Source of the DNA: Serpula lacrymans var. lacrymans S7.9
Taxonomy: Eukaryota; Basidiomycota; Agaricomycetes; Boletales; Serpulaceae
DNA length: 64,000 nt
Assembly (NCBI RefSeq): GCF_000218685.1
Contig: NW_006763293.1
Span: 2,043,968-2,107,967, forward strand
Direction of reading: 5' to 3'
Shown here: positions 11,591 through 24,553 of the stretch, piece after piece
How positions within the stretch are numbered: the stretch's first letter is position 1
How the letters are laid out: each line of letters opens with the position of its first letter
The notes under the pieces: generated by a model
What the model was told of the DNA's origin: nothing
Seen by the model: the letters and a program-made list of their open reading frames with translations, nothing else
Database searches by the model: none
Program-made: the position numbers and the translations under genes

Positions 11591-12649
11591 TCAAAGCAGC
11601 AACTTGGTAGAGTTGCCTTCATCGTCGTCTTCGTCGGTAATATTATTTACCTCGTCCTCCAACAGTCGGCGCCTTTCTCTCCGCTCGTCAGGCGTTACCC
11701 GAGATGGCGATAAACTCAACTGTAGGGTACTAGTACAGAGAGTGGGCCGACGTGGAGTTTGTTTAGACCCCAGCTCCCGTGCTCTTGTTACGGATTTCTT
11801 CGACGTAGCAGAAGAAACCATCACGTTCATACTATCAAGCTCCTTCTTCTTAGCCTCCGGGGTAAGTAGTGCAATCTTCATCAGATCGTGCGAAGTTGGA
11901 GCGGTGCTCCCCTTCTTCGTCCTCTTTCTAGGAGCAACATTCTCTTTGTATTCTTCTCTGTCGATCTTCATCTCCTCCGTACAACGGCCCACTTCAAAAG
12001 CGTCAGAGGCCGTCAAATTTGTTTGTAGTGGCACGTATTGAATATGATCATCTTGGAATGTGTCGAAGCCAGGATAGTGGATAGACTGGCGATCAGGTGG
12101 GGATGGCATATCGCGGGGCATTGAAATGGGAGCTACACTATGAGGGGAGCCTCGTAACCGCGACGAGCGACGAGGGACAGTAGTGGTGGATGACGGAACG
12201 TCACTGTCTAGGGTGATATATGATGTCGAGGGCTGGTGAATGGCATTTGGCTGTACCGAAATATCAGACGAAGATGCTATACTGCCCGATGGAGAACGAC
12301 TGCGTGGTTCCGCAGTGCAACTTGGGATAGACGGGACAAGCTGCTGATGACCTTTCGGAGGCCCAAAGTCTAACTTCTTCGCTGGGGTGTCTCCAAGGAA
12401 ATCGGAGGAGGATGCTGCAAGTCTGGTTCGAGAAGACGGAATACTTCTAAGCGTCTTCCCGGGGAAGGTGATGCCTTCTTCATTGAGGATACGACGCTTA
12501 GCCGGACTGAAAAGGATCGGCGCAGCAGGTGAATGCGGGCGCTTGTTTGGTCTCGGACAATTAAATGGTTTTAGGTTGTCAGGGACATTGGAGTTTGGAT
12601 GCAGAAAAGGCTCCAAAGGCAGGTCTTTCAAAGGCCCAGGGCGTCGCAT
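11591..12649 (-). CDS. disordered SP/TP-rich nuclear-type protein, unknown
   Basis: Single-exon frame of about 352 aa from MRRPGPLKDLPLEP; an in-frame ATG 11 codons upstream is less likely. The product is low-complexity and charged, rich in Ser/Thr-Pro sites (LFSPAKRRIL, GDTPAKKLDFGPPK, LLTPEAKKKEL, LSLSPSRVTPDE), with basic clusters (RKRTKKG, RRERRRLLE) that could be nuclear localisation signals. It ends in an acidic DEDDDEG stretch. The many minimal proline-directed phosphorylation sites beside basic residues suggest a CDK- or MAPK-regulated nuclear protein; that is inference. I do not recognise a family. Confidence 0.6.
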   Translation of the reverse strand: MRRPGPLKDLPLEPFLHPNSNVPDNLKPFNCPRPNKRPHSPAAPILFSPAKRRILNEEGITFPGKTLRSIPSSRTRLAASSSDFLGDTPAKKLDFGPPKGHQQLVPSIPSCTAEPRSRSPSGSIASSSDISVQPNAIHQPSTSYITLDSDVPSSTTTVPRRSSRLRGSPHSVAPISMPRDMPSPPDRQSIHYPGFDTFQDDHIQYVPLQTNLTASDAFEVGRCTEEMKIDREEYKENVAPRKRTKKGSTAPTSHDLMKIALLTPEAKKKELDSMNVMVSSATSKKSVTRARELGSKQTPRRPTLCTSTLQLSLSPSRVTPDERRERRRLLEDEVNNITDEDDDEGNSTKLLL

Positions 12650-12968
12650 TTTGTGTAAAGGGAGTAGATGGCAAGGAATCAATAGTAATGTGCGAGTGCT
12701 TCAGAAACGCGTACGCGAGGTGAGGGTAATAAAAAAGGCCTGCTCTCCTGTGCACACGCCCGGTCCACGCATCACAATAGAACTTGCCACAATATGTACA
12801 AATAGCGCGTTATGTCACGCGTTAGTGAGTCACGTTTCACGCGCTAAAGATACACAATCAAGCAGCGACAACGGAAAAACATGAAAGCAATGCGATTCTA
12901 TCCAAAACACACATATACGACGAAAGAGTAATATATTGTACTTTTTACTAGCCACATAATTGAATGAG

Positions 12969-15900
12969 CTAGGCACCCACAGGCATGACTACGTCAAAGA
13001 CACCCGTGCCCGTCTGATTAGGCCGTCCAATTACTATGTTTCCAGATGGTGTCGTCAGATCGTCAAAGTCACCATAGAGAGTTGCATCCGACAAGAAGGC
13101 TGCAGTCGTTTCGTAGGAGGCTTTCAAAAGAGGAGATGGATTTGTTGACAGGCCTTTGCGATTAAATGGCTTGTAACCACCGTCGAAGGTCTGTGATCAA
13201 GGAAATGAAAATGAGAGCTGTATTTATTATTTATACATGAGAGTTTGACACTGCATACCATGTAGTCAGCAATAAGTTCCAAATGTCGGAAGTCAACATC
13301 TATCTTGTATGCATCGAAGACTCCACCCATCTCGCGCAAAATTGCTGCACGAGCCATTTCAACTCCGTAAGTCTTCAGAATGGCATAAATGTCGTTTGAG
13401 TAAATATTGTTATCCTCGATGATGCTTTCGTCCGCGCCACTTGCAAAAAGCCAGATACCGCGGAAATTAGATCCGTTAGTAGTGAGCTGCATAAATAGTT
13501 CAGTACAACGAAAGAGGGTATAACAAATTGCATCCGCACTCTTATCTTCTCCATACCGTGGTCCTTGACTACAGAGCTGAAACACTCTGTTATGCCGGGA
13601 ATCTCGCGAATGATAGTTTTGCGGCACGTTCTTTCTATGATACCCACCAGTAGTAGTTTAGGAAAATCTGCACCAAACTATAGGCCACGCATAGCATGAG
13701 CAGATGTTACACGAGACAAGAGTTTTACTCGCCTCTAGTTGGATGGAACAGCCACTTTCTGTGAATTTGAAAGAAGTAGCACTATGGAAATTACGCTTGA
13801 AAAGGTCGGTGACTATGTCCACTTGATCACGCAGAGTCGTCGGGCGGCCTATTTTCTTTGTACCATTGTCCCCATGCTCGACATCATCCTCGCCTTGGGA
13901 TGCGTAGGCTGCTTCGATAGCGGCATCATCTAGTTCTCCAGATTCACTGTCTTCATCTGACTCGTAAGAAGTTTGTTCTTTCCTCTGCCTTGCTCGTTTA
14001 GCATCCTCCGCGTCGCCGTCACCCTGTTCACTTCGTTCTTCATCTTCCTTATCTCTACTTGGAGCTTCCCCGCCATCGCCGTCTGCTTCGTTTTCCACGG
14101 CCACTCCTTCCTTAGCGGCCTTCCCCTTCCCCAGCTCTGCTATCTGGTTTTTTAAGTCTGCATCCAGCTTCTTCATTTCGTTCTGTATCTCCTTTTTGAG
14201 AATTAGGGGGAATTTAGTTGCGAAGGAAGCAAGAATTTCAGCTGGTTCTACATCATATTCTTCCCGATATTCTTCTTTCGGAAAGAAGGCAATGTCGATT
14301 ACAAATTCCGTGCGCCTGGCTTCGCCTTTCACAGTCAAGCGTTCCTTGACAGTTACATCGTCGACAACCTGAGATAGGGCCAATCGGCTTGCCTTCTTGC
14401 AGAAAGTATCGATGTCTATCTGTGGAATCCCTGATCGAACCTCCATAGTCATGGAGGGTGTCTTGGGTTTTTGTGATGCAGTCATCACAATTTCTCGCAG
14501 TCGAGGGATACCGAGTGTGACATTTGCGGCACCGTGACCTGTAGAAATAGTATACGATGAGAGTTGTTTTATGAAGGGTGAAAATTCATACCAGCAAAAT
14601 GGAATGTGTTCAAAGTCATTTGAGTTGATGGTTCTCCGACTCTGTATACGACTGATTATTAAATTGAACTGAAGATACATTGGTTGATATCATACCCTTG
14701 TGATGCAAGTAAGCCCACGGCCTCTCCAGGTTCCACGAGACTTCGCATGTACTTGACGTTCATTAGAAGACGGAAACGCTTTGTAGGAATGAATTGGCGC
14801 CTTCTCTTTATAGGAAGCTCGGCGTCCACATCCTTTGGTTTGAAAAGCTTATCTGGATTGGCCTTCACGTATTTATCGATTGCTCCAGCGAAATTTTCTG
14901 ATGTACTTCCCAAATATCGACTTGGACTATATAAGTCCAGAGTCGGGGTAAATGCATCTCGGCTGGCTGATTTTTTCTTGAGTACCTTCTTCATATACTC
15001 GACGGCGTCGCTGTCGTTCACCAATCCCGCGATATCCTTGGGCCTGTATAGGTTGAGGAAGGTCAAGTCGTTACGTGCAACAAATTCGAATTGGCGCAAA
15101 TGCTTCTGTTTCGTTACATCCAGGGCGTCTCCTCCATATTGGAATTGGTAAATCGAGGAGTCACTACCACGAACGGTATGGTCATAATGGACACGAATTC
15201 CTTCTAGATGCTTGATCAAACAACGTTGTAAATAGCCAGAGCGTGATGTTTTCACGGCGGTATCGATAAGACCTTCGCGACCAGCCATGCAATGGAAATA
15301 GAACTCTTGCGGCTTCACGCCAGTCAAAAACCGACTAGCGACATATCCACCAGCTATAGCTTTCGTCTCGAATGTCTTAAAGGATGGCAAAGTCTTGCCG
15401 CTAACCATTACTGGTACACGACGGCCTTCCAGCTCTTGCTGACCTAAAGCACAAGATATTTGCTGGGCATTGACAGCACTACCTTTAGCACCGGAAAGTG
15501 TCATAGTCTGCATGTGATTATGGGGAAATTTACGAAGAAGACCGTGGGGCATGCAAGCATCGGCTATCGACTTTGTGAGCGTCGAAAGCTTGGTCTTCAC
15601 CGTTACATCAAGGCCAGCCATCTTGTTATCGTCACGCAGGACATCTTCCAACAATGCTGAAAGGGCTGCTGGAATATCCGCCTTCGCAGTTTTGCTTAGC
15701 GAGGGGAAGTTTTCGATAGCACCCTCCGTACCAAGATTGCTACCGCGGCGTAACAAGTCCATTCTACGTGCATCACCAGCAGGTGTCAGTGCCAAATCGT
15801 CCATCCGGCAAGTGAACGCCCGATGTTGTAAGAACTTCGTGAACAAGCGACTGAGTATCCCAAGTAGATTGCCGGCTATATCAGCGCCATATAGCTCGTA

Positions 15901-18900
15901 TATTGAGTGAACTAGACCGAAGTCGGTTGCACCGAACGCCGACTTGTCCAGGACACCACAAAGGAGTTCTCCGTCCATGAAAATGACCTTGTCTTCACTC
16001 GAGTCCTTGCCCCAAAGGTGACCCGGCACTTTCGCTTTGGAGTCCAAGTTAAGGCCGCCCGCATTGCTTGGGGTTATATTCTTCAGTACTGTTGAAATCT
16101 TCAGGGCGATCAGACACGAAGTGATATCACGGTCAGATATTAGCTTACGATTTGCTTGCCAGTCCACAGAGGTTTAGGTTTCCAGATGGTTGGTGGCATA
16201 GTCACCAAACGACCTGTATTATGTGAATCATCTTCCGGCCTAAGAGCACCGTAGAGAAGCTGGAAATATTCTTCCCGAGAGAAAAATGCATCTTGGCAGG
16301 TCATCCAAACACCTGCTACGACATGATCTTGAATTAGTCCTCGAAGAGGCTTACCGGATGTAGGAACAAGGTATTGGTTGTCGGTATTCGCAATGAACAT
16401 CGCTTCTGCACGTGCAACCTGATTTTCTACACAACATCATAAGCATATGAATAAGAGGAAGGGAAATTAGTTCTTACGAGGAAAGTGAATGTTCATTTCT
16501 TATGGAACTATCAGTAATAAAGTTCTCCAACGAATGGAGTCCCACATACCGTCACCATCAAAGTCAGCTAAAAAGTTGAAGATAAGTGAAAGGTGCGTCT
16601 CTTATACAGTATCACGTTACCGTTGTATGAGTTACTGGAATATTAAGGTACAATTAGATCAATGCGATGAGCCGGGAGACGAGGCTACCCTTACCAATTT
16701 GCGTAGTGCATTCGTATGGTCTTCTCGCCTTGTAAAATACGAGCCTTGTGACACATCATGCTTGGCTTATGCAAAGTTGGTTGTCTGTTCAAAATGAGGA
16801 TGTCACCATCTTGCAAATGTCGGTATACTTTCTTGTTGATTGATGTTGTACGAGTTGAGAGGCCACTGCGCCCAGAGCCGTTGTTGTTACTACCTTGCGG
16901 CGTCAGCAGCTGGTTTGCAATGGCCGTTCGCTGCTCAACACTCAGTTTCTCCTAAACATGAACAAATGTGCTAAGCTGGTATAATAAGGTGGAACTGGAA
17001 AACTATGTACCAGAGACTGTTGATGCCCATCCTCGAATTCAACTATCGTTGCTCCAGGATAACCCTTTGGTCCAGTGATCACTCTCTGACGTAGCTCGTG
17101 GAAATTCGCAGGAGTTACAGGTTCAGGGAAAGTCAATTTCCTAGCAAAAACAGGGGGGATTCCAATCTCGTTAGGTTCAATATTGACGTCGGGTGAGATA
17201 ACGGAGCGAGCGGCATAATTGACACGTTTTCCCTGTAGGACATGTTTTTCAAATGAATTTAATCTCGTATACACAAACAATCGAAGGGCATCACCATCAT
17301 GTGTTTCCGGAACAGTCCCTCTTTCTTCTCCAAACTTTGTTTCACCCCAGCTGGAGGAAGCTTGCCTTGGCGCATAGGTGCAGGGTTTTTACTGCTGTCC
17401 ATGAAACTGTTAACATCGGCTTGCAATTGAATGAGGGTCTCGAGAAGTGTTCCAAGAAGTTTCCTCCGTGATGATTCATCGGCCTCCGAAGATTTGGAAG
17501 TTGCAGCTCGGAGGTCAGCATTCAAATCTCGTAATCGGTAGGATGTATGCAAAACTTTTGATAAAAGTTCATTTTGGGGATGTTCAAAGAGCGTTTCACC
17601 CATTTTTGCAGGTGGTCGGAATCGGGTAGGCGAGACAGGTACCACTTCCATAAAGAACATATCTGCGGAGGCGAAAGACAGACCTTCCCTTGATATGGGG
17701 GCAAAGGGGCCATGCCTTCCAAAGAGAAGGGAACATATGATAGCTTCCTTCTGGAAAAGCCGTCTCAAGTGAGCACGACATTCCTCCGGTGCCATGACCC
17801 TTTCATTTCGTCCACGACTGGTTTTTACCTTCCCATTTGCCGCTCTGGGACGCATATCCTTGCGGGTTATCGAAGGTTGATCACGTTCCCCTTCCTCATC
17901 TTCGTCTGAAAAAGTTGCCTCCCCTTCTGCTTCAGGGTCTGACATCTCCGTATCCGAGTCTGAAGCATCGCTAGGGCTTTGATGTGTAGAATTGGTTTTA
18001 GGAGCATCATGCTGGAACAGAAGTACGTCGGGACGCTTGACGCCGACGGCACTATGCTGAATCTTTTGCTTCGTGGAAAGGTCATATTCAATGATTTTGG
18101 TGTGTGCCTCCTTACGGAATGTGTAGGCATGACTGTAAAAGCTGTTTTGAGTGGCAGATATGACGTGTTCAGGAGGGCACTCACGCTCCACAACCCTCGT
18201 TCTGGCATTTTTTCAAGATGGTGTTCTTCATGAACTCGTTTATGAGATCCTTCCGTGCTTGATAAACGAGGCTATCCTTGTAATGGTCTCGCTTGCTGCC
18301 TGAAGCCCGATGGATGTGAACTGCGACATATAAATTGACGCGCTTTTCAAACTCCTCCATAGTTTCGTCAGGAGCATCATCCTCTTCGTCATCCCCTTGA
18401 GTCTTCTTTGTTTGCAAGCGCAGTTCATCCACGCCTTGCGCAGCTCCCAAAAGACCACGTTCCAACAAACGAAACTTAGCGATGTACTTGCATATCTGTA
18501 GATACACTGGTAAGTCCTCGAGACCGCTGTAAATAAAGTGCTATACATACCACTGAACGACTGATTTTGAATTTATGACAAAATAAACATGTTCCCCGGA
18601 GTATATTGTACAAATTCGCCATGAACAGAGGGTGATACAAAGGAGCAGGTAGCTCGATGTGTCCAAAATGGCCAGGGCAGGTGAAGTATGTGAGGCGACA
18701 TGTTGCGCAACTAAAAGAACCTTGATAAAATTAAAACAAAACTTGGAAAAGGATGTGCGTACATGTCCTGACGATCACTTGGACCTAGTGCAGGGTCGTA
18801 TAATCCCCCAATATTGGGCCGGTTTAAATCGTCTAATAACACTGGATTCAAAATCTGTTTGACAGAAATCCGGCGTATATCCTCTGTTGTAAGAAACGAA

Positions 18901-18947
18901 AAAGATATGCTGGAGACCGTGGACGGTATGGAGCATGCGATGTTCAT
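12969..18947 (-). CDS. RPA190: DNA-directed RNA polymerase I largest subunit (A190)
   Basis: Catalytic subunit that makes the large rRNA precursor in the nucleolus. Starts [13 protein letters not shown] at 18947. Visible in order: the N-terminal zinc region [16 protein letters not shown] and [22 protein letters not shown]; the metal-binding loop NADFDGDEMNIHFPQNQ; the funnel and bridge-helix area with [20 protein letters not shown] and [20 protein letters not shown]. Next come [10 protein letters not shown], the trigger-loop part [18 protein letters not shown], a long acidic Pol I-specific jaw insertion (near 13900-14150), and the end [14 protein letters not shown]. The jaw insertion and the FHCMAGREG context distinguish it from Pol II and III. 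At least a dozen introns; several exons around the catalytic loop are 14-21 bases. Confidence 0.93.
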
Positions 18948-19401
18948 GATAGGTAGACAACCGAGTGTTTTGTTTTTAGGTGAATATCATAGAGGACCAC
19001 GGTGACGCAAATTTTGAGACAACCTAGACTTGCCGAGCTTGATACTGTCCTCGGACGTTGACACACTCAAGTTCCTTCAGCCCGAACTTTTTTCTCAATC
19101 CTCCAGTCGTCACGTGATCCACACATAGTTGCATTTCAATTTGACAACTTGTTTACAAAGCATATACTTCGTGCTATAGGCCGCCTCTAAAGATGCTAAA
19201 GATGATGATATTACTAGTAGGAGCACAACTTTGTAAAGGTAGCGTATTAGAGATAGACCTTGCATTTAACGCCCATGAAAGTACCAATAATAATAACGTT
19301 TTTCATGGACGCTTCCACTGGCATACAACTTGAACACCCCCCTTTACCTCTCTGCAATGATGGACGGCGCCTAAATGCGAATAAACATAATCCTCGAGAC
19401 A

Positions 19402-20614
19402 TCATGATCCAGCCATGACACTACGTCTCGACGACGTCCGTCCCTTTCCAGATTTGGGCTTCTGGGCTTCGCTAACCAACTCTGCTATGAGTTTGTTGTA
19501 CGTTTCTGAGTCTTGCTGTAGAGCATCGCGCGTTTGCAAGAGATGCGTCAGCAACGTTGATGTATTTGTTGTTTCTGCTCGCAGGTCGGCCAAGAAGCGC
19601 TCAAGTTTGGCAAGAGGTAGAAGAGGTAGCTGATCTGAATGTTAAAGACCGCGTTGCGGTAGTTAAATTAAGTTATTGCATATATGAAATAGCGACATTA
19701 CTTGGATCAAGATTGAGTAGATCATTCACTTTCTTCTCGTCGAGCACGGGTTTAGGACCTAGCCCTAGTTGCGACACGGATGTCGGTCCCGAACGAGCTG
19801 AGGGTTGAGGAGTCCCTGTACGTGGGCTGTTTGCTCGTGAGTTACTTCTAGAAGGTGGGGTGCTGCGCAAAGGACCATTGCGTGGACCTGGTGGTGCAGA
19901 CATCGGTCGCGTGGATATTTGCAGAGGAGGTAAAGGCTTCCCATTAGCATGGGGAAACACCTCATCAAGGTTCACTGGTAGGCCTAATGAAATGAGGTGT
20001 TGCTGGCGGATCCGCGACCTGGTCCAATTTATGGGCTCGAACGAGGGTGGGGAGTTCAGCAACGTGTTATAGAGGTCGCGGCTTTGAAGAGGTTGATACT
20101 CGTCAGTAAAAAACATATAACGCGCATACATTTGATAGTACCTTTGAGACGTAACCAGCATCTGGCTAATACCATCTACTTGTCTCAGGTCTTGATCCAT
20201 CGTGAGACCCGATACATCTTGCGTCCATACTGACTCCAACAAGTTGCTAATTTGTCTACCCAGTTCCTCGTTAGAAGGTACAGGATTCATCACCAAAGGC
20301 TCCCATTCCAACTGAGATGGTCCTGCGATTGGTATTTCTTCTTCAAATCTGGTGTCCTGCTCAAAGTCATTGGCATTTGCCAACTCCTCAGCCTCTCCAA
20401 AGTCCCCAAAGTCTCCAAAATCATCGTCTTGGGCCACCGATGAAGCTGCCTGGTCAGTCTGCGGAGGAGTGTGAAAATCATCGAAGTCGTCGAATAAATC
20501 TTGGGATGTACTGGGAGAGGAGAACGTTGGTAGATCCGTTGTCAAATTTGAAAGACGTGTGGGATCACTGGGGATGCCCCACACCGAAGCACCAAACGTA
20601 AGGTCGTCGTCCAT
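19402..20614 (-). CDS. DFGDF-motif AP-1 accessory-like protein (Laa2/DUF5102-like)
   Basis: Two exons, 20614-19702 and 19634-19402, with a 67-bp intron (19635-19701), give 381 aa. The N-terminal third is acidic and disordered with DFDDFHTPPQ and the doubled DFGDFGDFGEAEE, the kind of peptide that binds the gamma-ear of the AP-1 clathrin adaptor. The middle is a helical domain (NEELGRQISNLLESVW, SQRYYQMYARYMFF, NWTRSRIRQQHLISLG). A Pro/Ser-rich linker follows, then a C-terminal coiled-coil (LAKLERFLADLRAETTN and ALQQDSETYNKLIAELV). This layout fits fungal Laa2/DUF5102 proteins that help AP-1 traffic between Golgi and endosomes. Function is inferred from motif and layout. Confidence 0.6.
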
Positions 20615-20822
20615 GGCTTAGGTTAGTATTTTTCCTGTGCGAGATATCACACTCGAGAGGTAAAGCAAAGACTGATTATGGTGGGATGGTGGGATATGAC
20701 TTACAAGTGGAAGATTTCTCGGTCTCAGTGCCACGGTGCGACAACTTCGAGTTGAACCACTGTGGCTTGGCAACGCTATAGAAATCCTTGTTCACTACCA
20801 GTCATGTAAATGTAGACCTCTC

Positions 20823-21759
20823 ATGACTCTTGACCATCAGCTCTTTCTCTTTACTTCATTGGGCGATAAAAAGCCTTCCACAACCCGTAAAGTTCACATA
20901 CGACGTCTCTACGATATATTGCAGCTCAGCCTCCAACGTAAAGACCTTCCCAGGGCAAAACGGGCTTGGGCCATATTATCCAGGTGCAAAGAGGTCGAAT
21001 GGAAATCTATGTGGTCGACAAGTTTATATTTGCTCAGTGATCATGTCGACAAGATAGAGAGCAGTCCACCCAAAATTGATTTCTTGCGAACTATGATGCT
21101 CCAATATCCAGACGAGGTGAGTTGTACATGATTATACCGAGAAACATTTGCAGGGGACTGATGAACATTGAATAGCGTGAATCTATATTGAAAGAACTGG
21201 TCCTGCACCTAATACTATCGAACAGGTATAGAGAGGCTTTGGATGAGCTTGAACTGTATGTTTTACAGGTACTAATAAACGTCATGATCTTAACTGACCT
21301 CCTTCAATAGGTACCTTCCGTCATTCCCTTATCATGATAACCCCGTTCTGCACGTATATGCAGGACTGCTCTCTCTTCAACTTGCTCAGTCGTCAGGAGA
21401 AGGTCTCCACTTCATATTATAATATCTGCGATATCTTACTCATAGCCTCCCCAATTCAGCCCAGGCCGATGATAGTCACGCGTTGTACTCTGGCACCCTG
21501 GACCATGCCCAAACCTATCTTGAACGCGCAAGGTTACTAGACCCGAATAATGTCGTTGCGAATGCTTTCCTAGAGAAGGCAAGAGTCGCTCACTTAACTG
21601 TCGACGTTTGGTGAAATAACATTTGCTCGTTAGATACGGCTAATTTCACAGTCATCCCACCAACATTCGAATGGAGATCATGGCTCAGACGAGGAAAGCA
21701 TGGGTATGGATGGGAGCCCGCGGCAGAAACGTGCTCGGAAATATATTTCTGCCTCATAG
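20823..21759 (+). CDS. RNA polymerase I core factor subunit, Rrn11/TAF1A-like
   Basis: Exons joined: about 20823-21116, from 21176 to about 21256, from about 21311 and on to the stop at 21757-21759. Visible blocks: VHIRRLYDILQLSLQRKDL with RAKRAWAILSRCKEVEW, then RESILKELVLHLILSNRYR with EALDELELYLPSFPYHDNP. Next are VLHVYAGLLSLQLA, LDHAQTYLERARLLDPNN and a basic tail RQKRARKY. Helical TPR-like pairs with the HIRRL..IL.L...R.D..RA.RAW.IL.RC opening are typical of Rrn11, which helps place Pol I on the rDNA promoter. The start is uncertain: the ATG at 20823 is the first that keeps the frame. The last intron may use a GC donor. It is divergent from the DFGDF gene. Confidence 0.6.
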
Positions 21760-21842
21760 TTGAGATAACCAGGCTCGCTGGGTGAATAATCATTGAATCC
21801 TGATTACTACTCGTGATCGCAGCGGTATATCTCCTTTACATA

Positions 21843-24553
21843 CTATCCATCCGAGTCGGAATCCATATTGATTGCAGGCATATCCTCGTCATCTTCTTCT
21901 TCATCCACAGCCATCAAAGATGTACTTGGGACAAAGGTGGAAGCTGATGCGTCAGGGCGGTTAGAGATCTGGATCTCGACTGACAATGGGAGTGTATCGG
22001 GTTCCCGGGGTAGCGTGGAAGCTGATACAGAAGTGGGTGATTTATTTGAAAGGATTACATTTGTCAAGTTGTCCGGATGAGTACTGGGCGTTTTTGGAAT
22101 AGATAGGGATGTGGTCGCACTTAGTTCTTGTGGTGTATCCACAGTTTGAGCTGCCTTTCCCATAGGCTTTCCTTGTAAGGACACTGAACTTGACTCAATC
22201 TTTTCACCTGAAGTAGGCTCTTCGGTGGTTTGATGATTGTTTTCTACGATGCCCAGAGATTTGCGAGCTGCAATTTCTTCGTTACCCTCCTCCGCGCGAA
22301 AAAGCGACAAGGTTTCGACGTGGGGAAGGGAACGAACTAATGGTGGTCCTCGAGGATGCAGAAGAAGGTTTACATCGTGCTGGAGATTTACACTTGTTGA
22401 CAGTAGCTAATACGATATCCACAATCGTCAGCGTGTTTCGGATATGAGTGTTGAAGAGGTCTCACATGCTCATTCCCATCGTTCACAATGCTGTTGAGGA
22501 CAAGACCAAGACTCTTGCTCATGGTACTAGTTGTCCCGTGCGCGACTTCAGTACAGAGCTGGCGTACCTTCCCAAGAAGTTCGCCATGGAAGCCTACATC
22601 TGGAGATAACGCGGACGGCAGCATCATAGGTAACGATAGTGACATGGACAAGAGTACACGAGACCCCAAAGAGTGTATAGCAGAAGCGGTACTTTGATTT
22701 TGCATGGCTAGTTGAAGTACTGTGTTTTGGAAATTAGCGTCGTATAGAGTAGATCAAAGCAAACTAACCATTTAGTGCGGCAAGGATCACTTGTCCATCC
22801 TCGACATTGGGGCAAAGGACGTTTCTGGATATCTTGAATACTTCATCACCTTCATATTCACGCCTTCGCTTTTTGCTTTTTTTGCTGAGACTAGAATCGG
22901 CCATGTTCTCGGACAATGTTTCTGACTTGGTAGCGAGAACGGTAATCAAGGAAGGCAGTATGGCTTTCACGAGCCGGTTTGAAGGTAGTTCGGAGTGAAG
23001 AGGATGACAGCTTCTCAGCACAACACAAGAAGCTTGCAGAAACGGTAAACGCTGATCCCTAAGAAATTTACAAGTTGGGGGTAGTCTACAAAGAGTCGGC
23101 CAGGTGCACTTACGATGAGAGTTTCTGCTCGAGGTGATAAGTGAGCATGGCGGTTAACCGTGATAAACAGGGTGTCAGGTGGAACCGCAAACTGGTGTAC
23201 CGGATGGATGTGAATATTAACGAAGGATATCGATTGTTCGACTTACGCTTTGGCTAGACTGGTGATCAGATCACAGGACAGCTTCCAAATTTGTGGTACG
23301 ACTGCTACCTCCATAGCTCTTACAACGGGATCAATATGGCCATCTACCTGAAAAGGTCGATCATCGGCCCATATTTCGTTGTACATAAGGACCTACCTGA
23401 TCACCAGGCGTGCAGCTAAGAAGTCCCGTGCAAAAAGCGACCAAAGGTCCTATAGGTACTTGTACTGGACGCTGAGTTGTGGACCTGTAGGTGTGTAGGA
23501 TTTGGAGAAGTGATAATCAATTAAGAATGCCAACATACCGTAGTAAATCACGTAAAACAGAAACACCACATCGTAATCTGTCTAAATTCAATGGTATTGA
23601 ACCTAAAGGATCTATGGGAGCGCCATGTTGAGATACGGGAAAATTTTGCCCTGTGCAGATAGATGTCAGAATTGGCGGAACCACGTTGTAAAGAGACCTC
23701 ACCTGGAAATGTTGTCCTGAGGACTGCTAGAGCATTCCAAGAGAATGTTAGAGTTTCATCGATGGACTTTCTCCACACGTTGGCAGCACCGACTTTACCA
23801 CCCGTAAGGTGTAAAACAGCGTACAGATTAGAAGCCGCATCAAGTAACATCCGGTCCGTAGGTTGAGGTGCAGAACCGTTCAAGAGCCGCAAGCACATTG
23901 CGTTCAAAGCAGAAGTTACTCCTCGGTGCGAAGTAGGATGTAAAGGGACCAGACTTGCTATGGTATCGAGAACTAATGTCTGCGCCACGGACAAAGGTTA
24001 AGGCTGCGTTATGCGCGAGAAGGAGGTGAGTTTGAGAATACCTTGAGTTCTAGATCATGTTGCTTTTCAGCGAGACTGATGAGGGCAAGACTGAATTTTG
24101 GTATATTTGGCGTGACTACTTGTCGCTGAAACTCTGGTACATCGGTTGTAGCACTAAAAACGTGATGTAGAAATCGAATGGATGCTTTCAGGATAGGCAA
24201 TGGTTCATTTTTCTTTTTGATCAAAGATGAGAACACCTCAGGGTAAAATAAAAGGGAAGACCGACCGAAAGCAAAGGTAGTGCAACACCTAACCAAGTTT
24301 GGGAGCACTCTACCATCGTAAATTTCGACAACAGGGAGGTTTTATGTGCGAGGCATAGGGCGGCCCATCGAGCTCCAGGATCTTTTGAATGGAGCATAGA
24401 TGTAATGCGTGTGGTCCATTTCTGCAGATGAGGTGAGGGTATAAAATATTCCTGGGTCAAATGGGTTAAGACATAGGAGATATTCAACACAGTGGACGGG
24501 TCAGAAACTAGTTGCAGCTGTAATAATGATTTTAGGGGATGAGGGGGGTCCAT
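21843..24553 (-). CDS. RIX1: pre-60S assembly factor Rix1 (PELP1 family)
   Basis: Starts MDPPHPLKSLLQLQL at 24553. N-terminal helical-repeat exons are visible: VLNISYVLTHLTQEYF, WTTRITSMLHSKDPGARW with AALCLAHKTSLLSKF, LKASIRFLHHVFSATTDVP and QTLVLDTIASLVPLHP. Further exons lie between 22310 and 23500. The last exon ends in an acidic tail, DEEEDDEDMPAINMDSDSDG, the kind found at the end of Rix1/PELP1 proteins. In yeast the Rix1-Ipi1-Ipi3 complex works with Rea1 on nucleoplasmic pre-60S particles and ITS2 processing. The tail plus the SKDPGARWAAL.L motif make the family likely; middle exons were not all resolved. Confidence 0.75.
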
